This document shows, piece after piece, positions 1 through 7,471 of a DNA stretch of 13,746 bases. The stretch is from BOG-908 sp964250925 (lineage in GTDB: Bacteria; Pseudomonadota; Alphaproteobacteria; Acetobacterales; Acetobacteraceae). How positions within the stretch are numbered: the first letter of the stretch is position 1; the number at the start of each line of letters is the position of its first letter. The stretch is from assembly GCA_964250925.1 (NCBI GenBank), contig CAXUHU010000087.1, positions 1 through 13,746 on the forward strand. The letters run 5' to 3'. Both the position numbers and the translations under genes were made by a program. The notes beneath the pieces were generated by a model. It saw only the letters and a program-made list of their open reading frames with translations. It had not been told where the DNA came from and made no database searches.

Positions 1-1079
1 TCGTTCAGCCAGATGTTGTCCCACCAGCCCATGGTGACCAGGTCGCCCGACCACTGGTGCGCCATCTCGTGCGCGGTATCGAGGAAGATGGTTTCGCGCG
101 TGGCGGGGGAGGACGTGGCGGGGTCGAACAGCATGGCGTCGTCGATGAAGGTGATTGCCCCCCAGTTCTCCATGGCACCCGCCTCGTAATTGCCGGGGAT
201 GGCGATCAGGTCGAGCTTGGGCAGGGGATACCGCACGCCGAAATAGTCGTTGTAGAAGGGCAGAACCTTCGTTTCGGTCTCGAGCGCGTAGCGGGCTTGC
301 TCGGTCTCGCCGGCCGGCGTCCAGGCGGAGAGGTCCGCGTTGGCGGCGCGCGCGTGGATGGCCTGCATGTCGCCGGCGACCAGTGCCAGCAGGTAGGTGG
401 ACATGCGGGGCGAGGTGGCGAAGGCCGTGTGCTGGCCATCCGCGCCGACCGCGGTGCGGCTGCCGACCGGCATGTTGGAGACAACTTGCATGGTCTTGGG
501 CAGCGTGACCGAGAGCTGGAAGGTGGCCTTGAACGCCGGCTCGTCCCAGCCGGGGAACATGCGGCGGGCGTCGGCGACCTCGAACTGGGTGACCAGCATT
601 CGCTTGGATTGCCCGGACGCCGTCTTGTAGTCGTCGTGGTAGATGCCGTTGGGCGTCTCGGGGATCGGGCCGGTATAGGCGATGGTCAGCGTGTGTTGCC
701 CGGTGGCAACCAAATGCGGGAACGTGAGCGTTGCGGTTTGTGCCGTCTCATCAAGCTTGATGGTTGCCTGCGTGCCGTCTTCCAGCGACGCGCTTTGCAG
801 GGCCAGGCCGGCCTGGTTGAGCGTGAAGCTGCCGGTGGGCTGCCGCACGTGGAGGTCGACCGCCTCGCGGCCCGAGAAGGTCAGCTTTTGCAGGTCGGGC
901 GCCAAGTCGATTCGGTAGGCGTCGGGCACCACGGTTTTCGGCAGCTTGCCGGGCGTGCGATCGAAGTCGAACGGGGCTTCGGCGTGGGCGTGAAGCAGCG
1001 GGGCGATGGCGAGCAGGGTGGTGGTCAGCAGGCAAGCGCGCCAGGTCGATTTGGTCCGGTTTACGCGGTGCGTCGTCAT
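1..1079 (-). CDS. M1 family zinc aminopeptidase, exported; partial (3' end outside window)
   Basis: This gene encodes a membrane-alanyl/puromycin-sensitive type M1 metallo-aminopeptidase that removes N-terminal residues from peptides. It reads leftward from ATG at 1079 and leaves the window after 359 full codons. Residues 1-33 form a Sec-type signal peptide (basic start, hydrophobic core at about 17-29, AHA at 31-33), so the enzyme is probably periplasmic or secreted. The substrate exopeptidase motif GAMEN is at 301-305 and the zinc motif HEMAH at 337-341. Eighteen residues later the window ends on the two bases GA, which is where the third zinc ligand Glu360 belongs (HEXXH-X18-E). Motif spacing and the upstream domain order are normal for the family, so the catalytic domain looks intact as far as it goes. 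An AGGAA Shine-Dalgarno sequence sits 10 nt before the ATG. The C-terminal half cannot be judged. A symbol such as pepN is avoided because the exported M1 subfamily differs from cytosolic PepN. Confidence 0.95.
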   Translation of the reverse strand, partial: MTTHRVNRTKSTWRACLLTTTLLAIAPLLHAHAEAPFDFDRTPGKLPKTVVPDAYRIDLAPDLQKLTFSGREAVDLHVRQPTGSFTLNQAGLALQSASLEDGTQATIKLDETAQTATLTFPHLVATGQHTLTIAYTGPIPETPNGIYHDDYKTASGQSKRMLVTQFEVADARRMFPGWDEPAFKATFQLSVTLPKTMQVVSNMPVGSRTAVGADGQHTAFATSPRMSTYLLALVAGDMQAIHARAANADLSAWTPAGETEQARYALETETKVLPFYNDYFGVRYPLPKLDLIAIPGNYEAGAMENWGAITFIDDAMLFDPATSSPATRETIFLDTAHEMAHQWSGDLVTMGWWDNIWLN

Positions 1080-1164
1080 AGCGTGGCTTTCCTGTCGAGT
1101 ACGGGCGCGTTCTGCCTCGGGCAGTGCACGCGCCGTGCCACATACAGGCTATGCGTATGACCGG

Positions 1165-1198
1165 CTACCACCCCGCCGCTTGGGAGGCGGGGTGGTAG
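1165..1198. terminator. Perfect 13-bp GC-rich hairpin, probable terminator between GH44 and aminopeptidase genes
   Basis: Arms CTACCACCCCGCC (1165-1177) and GGCGGGGTGGTAG (1186-1198) are exact reverse complements around an 8-nt loop. The hairpin starts about 50 nt after the GH44 stop codon, in the gap before the aminopeptidase gene, which is where a terminator or 3' stabilising stem for GH44 would sit. No T-tract follows on either strand, so it is not a classical intrinsic terminator. It could instead attenuate read-through or protect the 3' end of the message. The hairpin is seen directly; the function is inferred. Confidence 0.5.
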
Positions 1199-1246
1199 AC
1201 GCCGACGCGGGTAGCCAAACGTTGGCTTGCCCGGCCATCTCGCCCA

Positions 1247-2839
1247 TTACCCAACCGGGAGGACCAGGATGCTCATCGAGTAGGCCGGCACGGTAAGGCT
1301 GGCCGCGCCGGCGCTGAACGGCACGGGGGCGAGCTTGTGGATGGCGGTCAGGTCAGCGCCGCTGAAGCTCCACATCTGTGCGCGGGCGGTGATCGACTGG
1401 GCGAGCGTGATCGGGGTCGTGAGGTCGCCCGTGGTCTTGTTGATCAGCACCAGGGTCAGCGTGTTGGCGCCGCGCAAGGCAGCGTAGGCGGAGATGGAGC
1501 CCTGGTCGGCGCTGGTGGCCTGCACGCTGGTGGTGCCGAAGCCGTGGCCGGCGCCGTCGTAGTTGCGGTAGAGCAGGAAGCTGAAGGCGATCGGGTCGGT
1601 CGGCTGCGGCGGGTTCCACATCGTGGCCAGGTCCACACCCTTCCAGCCGAAGATACCCAGCACATCGGCTTCCGCCAGCGCGTCGGTAATCAGCTTCTGG
1701 CCGCTGTCGATCGAGTATTCCGAGAAGGCGAGCTTGGTGCCCGGGTAGTACTGGCCGATCCATTGCTGGAAACGCGGGATCAGCTGCATCGGGCCGTAGA
1801 AGTAGTACTGCTCCACCCAAGTGCCGCCGTTATAGGTGGGGTCCCACAGCGTGCGGGTGGAGGCGAGCTGGCTCGTGGGGTCCGTAAAGTTGAAGTAATA
1901 GTGCTCGTCGAAATAGTCGAGCAGGCGGTGCTTGTTGGCCGTGTCGTAGGCGGCCCATTGCTGCAGGTAGTATTGGCCGGCGAACAGGTTGTTCTGCGCG
2001 CTCGGGTTGCCGATCCAGCCGCCAAGCGTGAAGTCGGACGGACCCAGGATCTGGGCGGAGGAATCCTGCTGCTTGACGGCCTCGGCGTACTGCTCGCCCA
2101 GCGAGACGATGGTGCTGTAGGGGGGTTGGGTGGGTTCCACGTCGCGATGCGTGTTGGACCAGCCGAGCGGCTCGTTGTCGAGCTGGTAGAAGCGCACGCC
2201 GCCGGCCTTTGCGGTGCCGAAGGTGGCGGTGAGGTGGGCCACCCATTGCGCCTGGAAGGCCGGGGTGTTGGCGATGTTGTTGGCCCCGATGTCCGTGTCG
2301 AGCAGCTGCGTGCCGTCCGTGGCGATGCTGTTGCCGCAGGTCTCGCCACTGGGGAACACGTAGGGGTTGGTAGCCTGTTGTGCGCCGTAGCTCGGCTGGT
2401 CGGTGGCGGCACCGTCCACGGGGAAGCTGCACGACCAGGCGGCGCCGTTGTTGATGTAGGGGATGATCGGGATGGTCAGCAGTGTCTGGCTGTGCGTAGC
2501 CTGGTCGGCCCGCACAAGCGCGTCCGGCCCGGCGCTTGGCACCGGGCTGGCATTGCCGTCGCCCCCCATAAAAAACCAGTCGAAGCCTGCGTTGCTGCTA
2601 TCGACCTGCCAGTTGTAGCGCGTAGTGCCGTCGCCGCCCCAGCGCAGCACGGGCAAGCGGGCGGCGGCCTGGAAGGCGGGCGCCACGCCGTAGGCGGCCA
2701 TGCCGTAGATGTTGGGGTTAATCTTGTGCTGATCCGCCGACGTATCGACGCTGATCGCGGGACCTACGGTTTGCGCCGCAGCGACCGAGACGGCCGCCAC
2801 GCCGTAGAGGACCGGGGCACACAGGTAGAGCAGGCGCAT
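1247..2839 (-). CDS. Secreted glycoside hydrolase family 44 (endoglucanase/xyloglucanase type)
   Basis: The product is a 530-residue secreted glycosidase that by family should cleave internal beta-1,4 links in cellulose-like or xyloglucan polymers with a retaining mechanism. Residues 1-22 are a Sec signal peptide ending AAA-QT. The GH44 barrel starts with the typical RWGGDGTTRYNWQ block (66-78). The acid/base glutamate is probably E223 in DNEP (221-224) and the nucleophile E374 in AFSEYS (371-376), by analogy with known GH44 enzymes. From about 430 to the end it looks like the small beta domain that completes GH44 proteins (alternating short strands, TLTLVLINKT at 460-469). Length fits a catalytic module alone; no carbohydrate-binding module, dockerin or linker is seen. 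ATG at 2839 has GGAGAG 4 nt upstream. It lies on the same strand as the downstream aminopeptidase, 167 nt away with a hairpin between, so it is probably its own unit. Exact substrate is unknown. Confidence 0.88.
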   Translation of the reverse strand: MRLLYLCAPVLYGVAAVSVAAAQTVGPAISVDTSADQHKINPNIYGMAAYGVAPAFQAAARLPVLRWGGDGTTRYNWQVDSSNAGFDWFFMGGDGNASPVPSAGPDALVRADQATHSQTLLTIPIIPYINNGAAWSCSFPVDGAATDQPSYGAQQATNPYVFPSGETCGNSIATDGTQLLDTDIGANNIANTPAFQAQWVAHLTATFGTAKAGGVRFYQLDNEPLGWSNTHRDVEPTQPPYSTIVSLGEQYAEAVKQQDSSAQILGPSDFTLGGWIGNPSAQNNLFAGQYYLQQWAAYDTANKHRLLDYFDEHYYFNFTDPTSQLASTRTLWDPTYNGGTWVEQYYFYGPMQLIPRFQQWIGQYYPGTKLAFSEYSIDSGQKLITDALAEADVLGIFGWKGVDLATMWNPPQPTDPIAFSFLLYRNYDGAGHGFGTTSVQATSADQGSISAYAALRGANTLTLVLINKTTGDLTTPITLAQSITARAQMWSFSGADLTAIHKLAPVPFSAGAASLTVPAYSMSILVLPVG

Positions 2840-3254
2840 CGCGCTCTCCGTTCAGGATGGTAAAACGATCGCAGACGAGAGCACAGTAGGCGACTGCTAC
2901 CTTGGGTTGCAACCGCCTTGGTCAAAACACTTCCTTCGTCGCAGGGGAGGCTTGGCGGCCCGGCTTGATGTAACGACCGTGATAGACGTATCGGACGCGG
3001 CGGCGGCGACCGTAGATGCCGAGCCTGCCTTGATCCGTCGGGTTCGGACCCGTCGCAAGTGCCTCTGTTGGCACAACTGACGAACCGTCCATGCAGGCCG
3101 GCTTCAATCGATGCGGTCCGCACAATTCTGAACGCACCGCATATATGACCCCTTCCGATTTGGGCGCCAGCGGCGCCGATCGGCACGGATCCGAATTGTC
3201 TGATACGCCTGCGCAACACCGCATTACGGATTAGCAAAATGCCGGCAAAGCCGC

Positions 3255-3288
3255 GGCGGGCTGTCCCGCCTCGTCGGCCGTGCCGACG
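3255..3288. repeat. Two adjacent perfect hairpins
   Basis: The first hairpin is GGCGGG (3255-3260), loop CTGT, CCCGCC (3265-3270). The second begins two bases later: CGTCGGC (3272-3278), loop CGT, GCCGACG (3282-3288). On the plus strand the second is followed within a few bases by TTTCTC, a weak terminator-like tail. No gene ends here on either strand, so the pair could be the 3' end of a small RNA or of a lost gene. The structures are seen directly; the role is unknown. Confidence 0.4.
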
Positions 3289-3338
3289 CGTTTCTCGCGC
3301 GTGATACGACGAGTAACGGAGCTAACGTCATACTCTGG

Positions 3339-3381
3339 CAGACTGTTTTGGCAAGGACGCCCTGACGCGTGCAACAGTCTG
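3339..3381. repeat. 9-bp inverted repeat with 25-nt spacer
   Basis: CAGACTGTT (3339-3347) and AACAGTCTG (3373-3381) are exact reverse complements. This lies in the gene-free stretch 50 nt after the tandem hairpins. It could fold as a stem-loop or be a protein-binding site, and an arm of this length may also arise by chance. Confidence 0.3.
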
Positions 3382-4117
3382 GCTGTGGGCGCGGTCTCGA
3401 GCAAACCCGTCTCTACTCTGGCCGCCTGCCCGGCTGCAATGCGCTTCTGCGGCTCTCTCCGCCAGCACGGCGATACTCGTATTTTTGCCACTGCAACGAT
3501 TTAGCTGTCCTTAGTCGGTTAACTTTCCGCTTTCATGACAACCCCAAACCCAAGACAGGGATTTCGCTTTCGCCCTACATTGGAGCATCCTTGCTGATCC
3601 GGCCACATGTTCCAGCAAAGGCAGGGGTAGATGGAATACCATGAGATCCCAACCGCCATAACAAAATTGAAGCTCTACGGCATGCGCGCGTTTCGACGAG
3701 GTTGCCGGCAAAGGCGGGCCCGGTGCGACGAGGTTTGTTTGCTCATGCCAGCCTGATCAGGACCGAACGTACGCATCGGCAAGTCCGCTGGATCAATTCG
3801 ACAGCGGCAAGGGCGATAGGGCAGGCACGGCCGCTATGTTAGTAGATGGCTGGGTCCGGCAGCCGCACCACCACCACCTTGTCTGCGCACCTGAGAGCAC
3901 AAAGCGGTGTGCTAGCTTGCAATTGATCAGGATGCCGGTCGGCTTGATCCAAACTGTCAGCTGGTGCTGTCGAGGTGCCCGACCCAGTTGCGGAATCTTG
4001 TCCGACGTAGCTGTATGCGACGGCTTAAGCCCCCTCCCAAGCGTTGCGGCCGATAGGATGTATCAGGATGAAAGTTTTTTCACCAAGGTTGGTTTGTTAA
4101 TGCACTTTCTCGGATAG

Positions 4118-4129
4118 CACGCTAGCGTG
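4118..4129. promoter_or_regulatory. Perfect palindrome CACGCTAGCGTG upstream of prkA, candidate operator
   Basis: The 12-bp perfect palindrome CACGCTAGCGTG has its centre about 104 nt before the proposed prkA start. Its place in the leader of the stress operon suggests a dimeric regulator site, but no known consensus was recognised and no clear -35/-10 pair fixes its position relative to transcription. Confidence 0.35.
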
Positions 4130-4198
4130 TGCCTCGAGGGTCAAGGCAAGTCCGACGACGCGATCAGGGATGCCGACGCCAACTAAGCCTTGTTGATT

Positions 4199-4210
4199 TT
4201 CGATATCGAA
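4199..4210. promoter_or_regulatory. Perfect palindrome TTCGATATCGAA just before the prkA start, candidate operator or leader hairpin
   Basis: TTCGATATCGAA is a perfect 12-bp palindrome ending 17 nt before the TTG start of prkA. Outside it, CTTGTT (4189-4194) and AACAAG (4209-4214) can also pair, giving an alternative stem. Such an element could bind a repressor or, in RNA, affect ribosome access to the weak TTG start. The location is suggestive; no binding family is recognised. Confidence 0.35.
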
Positions 4211-4227
4211 CAAGACTGGATAGTAAG

Positions 4228-6174
4228 TTGGATCGTTACGACGACGTCTTTTCTCTGCATGCTAGGCACCGCGATCAGACGCGTGAAGTCGAAATGAGTT
4301 TAGCCGATTACCTCGAGGCGTGCCGTGACGATCCGGGCTGTTATGCCAGCCCTGCCGAACGCATGCTGCAGGCGATCGGCGAGCCGGAGATGGTCGACAC
4401 GTCGCGTGACTCTCGCCTGTCCAGGCTCTTCCTGAACAGGACGATCCGCGTCTATCCCGCGTTTTCCGAATTCCACGGAATGGAAGACACTATCGAGCGC
4501 ATAGTGAGCTTTTTCCGTCACGCAGCCCAGGGCCTTGAGGAGCGTAAGCAAGTTCTCTACCTCCTGGGCCCGGTCGGTGGTGGAAAGTCCTCGCTCGGCG
4601 AGCGGCTGAAATCGCTCATGGAGCGCGAGCCGATCCATGTGCTGAAAGCCGGCAACGTGCTGAGCCCGGTGTTTGAGAGCCCGCTCGGCCTGTTTGACCC
4701 GGAGACGACGGGCGCTCTGCTGCACGAGAAATACCGGATTCCGTTGCGTGTTCTGACCGGCGTCGCCAGCCCTTGGGCGCTGAAGCGGCTGGACGAGTGG
4801 GACGGCGACATTCAGCGTTTCCGCGTGGTCAAGCTTTACCCTTCGCGTCGCCGCCAAGTCGCTATCGCGAAGACCGAGCCTGGCGACGATAACAACCAGG
4901 ACATTTCCGCCCTGGTCGGCAAGGTGGACATACGCAAGCTGGAGGCTTTCAGTCAGAACGACCCGGATGCCTACGGGTTCTCTGGCGGGCTCAATCGCGC
5001 CAACCAGGGCATCCTAGAATTCGTGGAGATGTTCAAGGCCCCGATCAAGATGCTGCACCCGTTGCTGACGGCCACGCAGGAGGGCAACTATCTCGGCACG
5101 GAGAACATCGGCGTGATACCGTTCCAGGGTATCTTGCTGGCCCATTCCAACGAGGCCGAGTGGCAAAGCTTTCGCAACAACCGCACCAACGAGGCCTTCC
5201 TCGATCGGGTGAGCGTGGTGAAGGTGCCCTACTGCCTGCGGGTGACCGAGGAAGGGCGAATCTACCATAAGCTGATCAGCGGATCGGCGCTGGCAGAGGC
5301 GCCTTGCGCACCACACACTCTGGAGATGCTGGCCCGCTTCGCGGTACTCTCGCGCCTGAAGCCGCATGCCAATTCGAAGCCTTTTGCCAAGATGCGGGTC
5401 TATGACGGCGAAAGTATTCGCGAGACCGACCCGAAGGTGAAGAGCATGCAGGAGTACCGGGACGCCGCCGGCGTTGATGAGGGAATGGACGGCATCTCCA
5501 CCCGCTTCGCCTACAAGGTGCTCTCCGCCACCTTCAACCACTCGACCAACGAGGTCGCCGCCGACCCTGTCCACCTGATGTACGTGCTGGAGCAGGCGAT
5601 CAGGCGGGAGCAGTTTCCGCCCGAGACGGAGGCGGCCTACCTGGCCACGATCAAGAGCGAGTTGGCTACGCGCTATGCCGAGTTCATCGGCAACGAAATC
5701 CAGAAGGCCTACCTCGAGAGCTACGGCGACTATGGGCAGAATCTGTTCGACCGATACCTGGACTACGCTGACGCGTGGATCGAGGACCAGGATTTCAAGG
5801 ATCCCGACACCGGTCAGATGCTGAATCGCGAGTTGCTGAACGCCGAGTTGACCAAGGTCGAGAAGCCGGCGGGGATCGCCAACCCGAAGGATTTTCGCAA
5901 TGAGGTGGTCAAGTTTGCATTGCGCACCCGCGCCGCCAACGCGGGCCGCAATCCGTCCTGGACGAGTTACGAGAAAATCCGAGACGTGATCGAAAAACGC
6001 ATGTTCAGCCAGGTGGAAGACCTGTTGCCCGTCATCAGCTTCGGCTCCAAGAGGGACAACGAGACGGAGAAGAAGCATAGCGACTTCGTCGATCGTATGG
6101 TCTCCCGCGGCTACACGGAGAGGCAAGTGCGCCGGCTTGTCGAGTGGTATATGCGGGTCAAGCAGTCGGCCTGA
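4228..6174 (+). CDS. prkA: PrkA family AAA+ protein / serine protein kinase (YeaG)
   Basis: PrkA/YeaG proteins combine an N-terminal AAA+ ATPase with a C-terminal kinase-like domain; they are cytosolic and induced by nutrient stress or sporulation in several bacteria. From TTG at 4228 the product has 648 residues, close to E. coli YeaG (about 644). The Walker A motif GPVGGGKS is at 114-121. GILEFVE (261-267) fits Walker B, HSNEAEW (306-312) a sensor region, and NEAFLDR (321-327) an arginine finger. The C-terminal half, including ISNPKDFRN-like and EWYMRVKQSA segments, matches the family to the last residues. The frame stays open to GTG 4129, but that extension shows no family similarity. ATG 4294 would give 626 residues and drop a segment (about residues 7-22) that aligns with YeaG, so TTG 4228 is preferred, with only a weak GGA at 4218-4220 as ribosome site. 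It is first in an operon with yeaH and spoVR. Confidence 0.95.
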   Translation: MDRYDDVFSLHARHRDQTREVEMSLADYLEACRDDPGCYASPAERMLQAIGEPEMVDTSRDSRLSRLFLNRTIRVYPAFSEFHGMEDTIERIVSFFRHAAQGLEERKQVLYLLGPVGGGKSSLGERLKSLMEREPIHVLKAGNVLSPVFESPLGLFDPETTGALLHEKYRIPLRVLTGVASPWALKRLDEWDGDIQRFRVVKLYPSRRRQVAIAKTEPGDDNNQDISALVGKVDIRKLEAFSQNDPDAYGFSGGLNRANQGILEFVEMFKAPIKMLHPLLTATQEGNYLGTENIGVIPFQGILLAHSNEAEWQSFRNNRTNEAFLDRVSVVKVPYCLRVTEEGRIYHKLISGSALAEAPCAPHTLEMLARFAVLSRLKPHANSKPFAKMRVYDGESIRETDPKVKSMQEYRDAAGVDEGMDGISTRFAYKVLSATFNHSTNEVAADPVHLMYVLEQAIRREQFPPETEAAYLATIKSELATRYAEFIGNEIQKAYLESYGDYGQNLFDRYLDYADAWIEDQDFKDPDTGQMLNRELLNAELTKVEKPAGIANPKDFRNEVVKFALRTRAANAGRNPSWTSYEKIRDVIEKRMFSQVEDLLPVISFGSKRDNETEKKHSDFVDRMVSRGYTERQVRRLVEWYMRVKQSA

Positions 6175-6184
6175 GCACACGCCA

Positions 6185-7471
6185 TTGGACATCATCGACC
6201 GCAGACCTAATCCGCACGGCAAAAATCTCGACAATCGACAGCGCGTGCTAGCGCGTGCCAGGGCGGCAGTGCGGCAGGCAACACGCACGGCCGTCGAGCA
6301 GGGCACCCTGCGCGAGATCGCCCGCGACCAAACTGTAACCATCCCATCGGACATGCTGAACGAGCCGAGCTTTCACACCGTGTTCTCCAGCGGCACGCGG
6401 CAGATTGTATTTTCCGGCAATCATGAGTTTTCTAAGGGCGACCGTCTGCCGCGCCCCAAGCGCGGCAGCGGCAATGCTGGCGGCAACGGCGAGAGTGCCG
6501 GCGGTGCCGGCGAGGGCCAGGATGGCTTCCGTTTTGTGCTGACCAGGGACGAGTTCCTCGACCTGTTCTTTGACGATCTTGAATTACCCGACCTGGTCAA
6601 AAGCCAGATTGTCGCGACCGAGACGATGATACCCATGCGCGCCGGCATTAGCATCGATGGCACACCCTCGCAGATCGACATGTCACGCACGATGCGGCAG
6701 TCGATGGCTCGGCGTATCGGATTGCGTCGGCCGAAACCGCCGGAGGTTTATGCCTTGGAGGCCGATGTTGCAGTGCTGGAACGCGATGGCGACGTGGCCG
6801 GGCGGCTACCGGTGCTGCGGGCCGAGCTTGAATTGGCACTGCGTCGGCTTGCCCGCGTGCCCTGGGTCGACCCGGTGGATCTACGCTACCGACGCTTCAC
6901 CCAAACACCGCAGCCCGCTGCGCGCGCCGTAATGTTCTGCCTAATGGACGTGTCCGGCTCCATGACCGAGCAGATGAAAGACATTGCCAAGCGCTTTTTC
7001 CTGCTGCTGCATGTATTTCTCGAACGCCGCTACAAGCGTGTGGACCTGGTCTTCATCCGCCACACCGAAGTGGCCGAAGAAGTGGACGAAAACACCTTTT
7101 TCACCGATCCCCGTACCGGCGGCACGGTCGTATCGACGGCACTTGCCGAATTCCGTCGTATCCAACGCGACCGTTACCCGCGGGACTCCTGGAACATCTA
7201 CGCCGCACAGGCCTCCGATGGCGACAACTCGTCTGCCGACACGCAGAAGTCTGTCGGCCTGCTGGAGTCGGACATCCTGCCGGTTGTGCAGCATTACGCC
7301 TACATCGAGATCGGCTCTGCCGCGGTTATCCGCGGTGCCACCGACCTGTGGCGCGGCTACGAACCGCTGTCGCAGCGTGCGCCGCGCCTGGCCATGCGTC
7401 GGGTTGCCGGCCCCGGCGACATCTTCCCGGTGTTCCGTGACCTTTTCCGGCGACGGATGGCCGCTGCATGA
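6185..7471 (+). CDS. yeaH: YeaH/YhbH family protein (DUF444) with VWA fold
   Basis: DUF444 proteins are cytosolic partners of PrkA and SpoVR; YeaH carries a von Willebrand A-like domain and its exact action is not settled. The preferred start is TTG at 6185, 10 nt after the prkA stop. It gives 428 residues beginning MDIIDRR, matching E. coli YeaH (427 residues, MTWFIDRR). An ATG at 6137 inside prkA would add 16 unrelated residues. No Shine-Dalgarno is visible before TTG, so translation probably depends on ribosomes finishing prkA. The order is a basic N-terminal part, a Gly-rich linker (about 94-113), the TRDEFLDLFFDDLELP block (120-135), and then the VWA domain with metal-site DVSGS (255-259), TGGT (311-314) and SDGD (344-347). 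All three metal-site loops are present, so cation binding is plausible. Its TGA overlaps the ATG of spoVR. Confidence 0.93.
   Translation: MDIIDRRPNPHGKNLDNRQRVLARARAAVRQATRTAVEQGTLREIARDQTVTIPSDMLNEPSFHTVFSSGTRQIVFSGNHEFSKGDRLPRPKRGSGNAGGNGESAGGAGEGQDGFRFVLTRDEFLDLFFDDLELPDLVKSQIVATETMIPMRAGISIDGTPSQIDMSRTMRQSMARRIGLRRPKPPEVYALEADVAVLERDGDVAGRLPVLRAELELALRRLARVPWVDPVDLRYRRFTQTPQPAARAVMFCLMDVSGSMTEQMKDIAKRFFLLLHVFLERRYKRVDLVFIRHTEVAEEVDENTFFTDPRTGGTVVSTALAEFRRIQRDRYPRDSWNIYAAQASDGDNSSADTQKSVGLLESDILPVVQHYAYIEIGSAAVIRGATDLWRGYEPLSQRAPRLAMRRVAGPGDIFPVFRDLFRRRMAAA

Larger units (their letters stand above)
2840..4227. other. About 1.39 kb without a convincing gene, between GH44 and prkA
   Basis: Open frames here are short (up to about 157 codons) and none shows a family motif, a good ribosome binding site or the codon bias of the neighbours. 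GC drops locally: 25 of 60 bases in 3481-3540, against 39 of 60 in 1921-1980 inside GH44. The stretch must hold the divergent promoters of GH44 (leftward) and prkA (rightward). A TTGACC at 2930-2935 on the minus strand resembles a -35 box for GH44, but no convincing -10 lies 16-18 nt downstream. No sigma-54 type -24/-12 pair was found before prkA. It also contains the stem-loops and palindromes listed separately. It may be decayed genes, an insertion scar or an undetected RNA gene. Confidence 0.6.

Noticed and set aside
57..1160. 367-codon open frame on the plus strand opposite the M1 aminopeptidase
   Set aside because: The minus strand carries a clear M1 protease with GAMEN and HEXXH motifs; this frame is Gly/Arg-rich with no motif.
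1337..2863. 508-codon open frame on the plus strand opposite GH44
   Set aside because: It is fully antisense to a well-supported GH44 gene, has low-complexity Gly/Val/Arg-rich composition, and is the expected shadow in GC-rich DNA.
3040..3062. GGGTTCGGACCC resembling a tRNA T-arm
   Set aside because: No acceptor, D-arm or anticodon arm could be assembled around it.
3231..3504. Overlapping short frames on both strands (86 and 74 codons)
   Set aside because: They are mutually antisense, neither has a motif or ribosome site, and I could not recognise either.
3961..4000. Possible sigma-54 promoter suggested by GGTGCC...TTGC before prkA
   Set aside because: The spacing between the GG and GC elements is not the required 10 nt, so it does not fit the -24/-12 consensus.
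3836..4117. 93-codon frame before prkA
   Set aside because: It has a cysteine- and histidine-rich odd composition, no ribosome site, no recognised family and lies in the low-GC gene-free stretch.
4129..4227. 33-codon N-terminal extension of PrkA from GTG 4129
   Set aside because: The added residues have no resemblance to PrkA N-termini, and starting there would overshoot the usual family length.
5014..6354. 446-codon open frame on the minus strand opposite prkA
   Set aside because: It is antisense to a gene that matches the PrkA family end to end.
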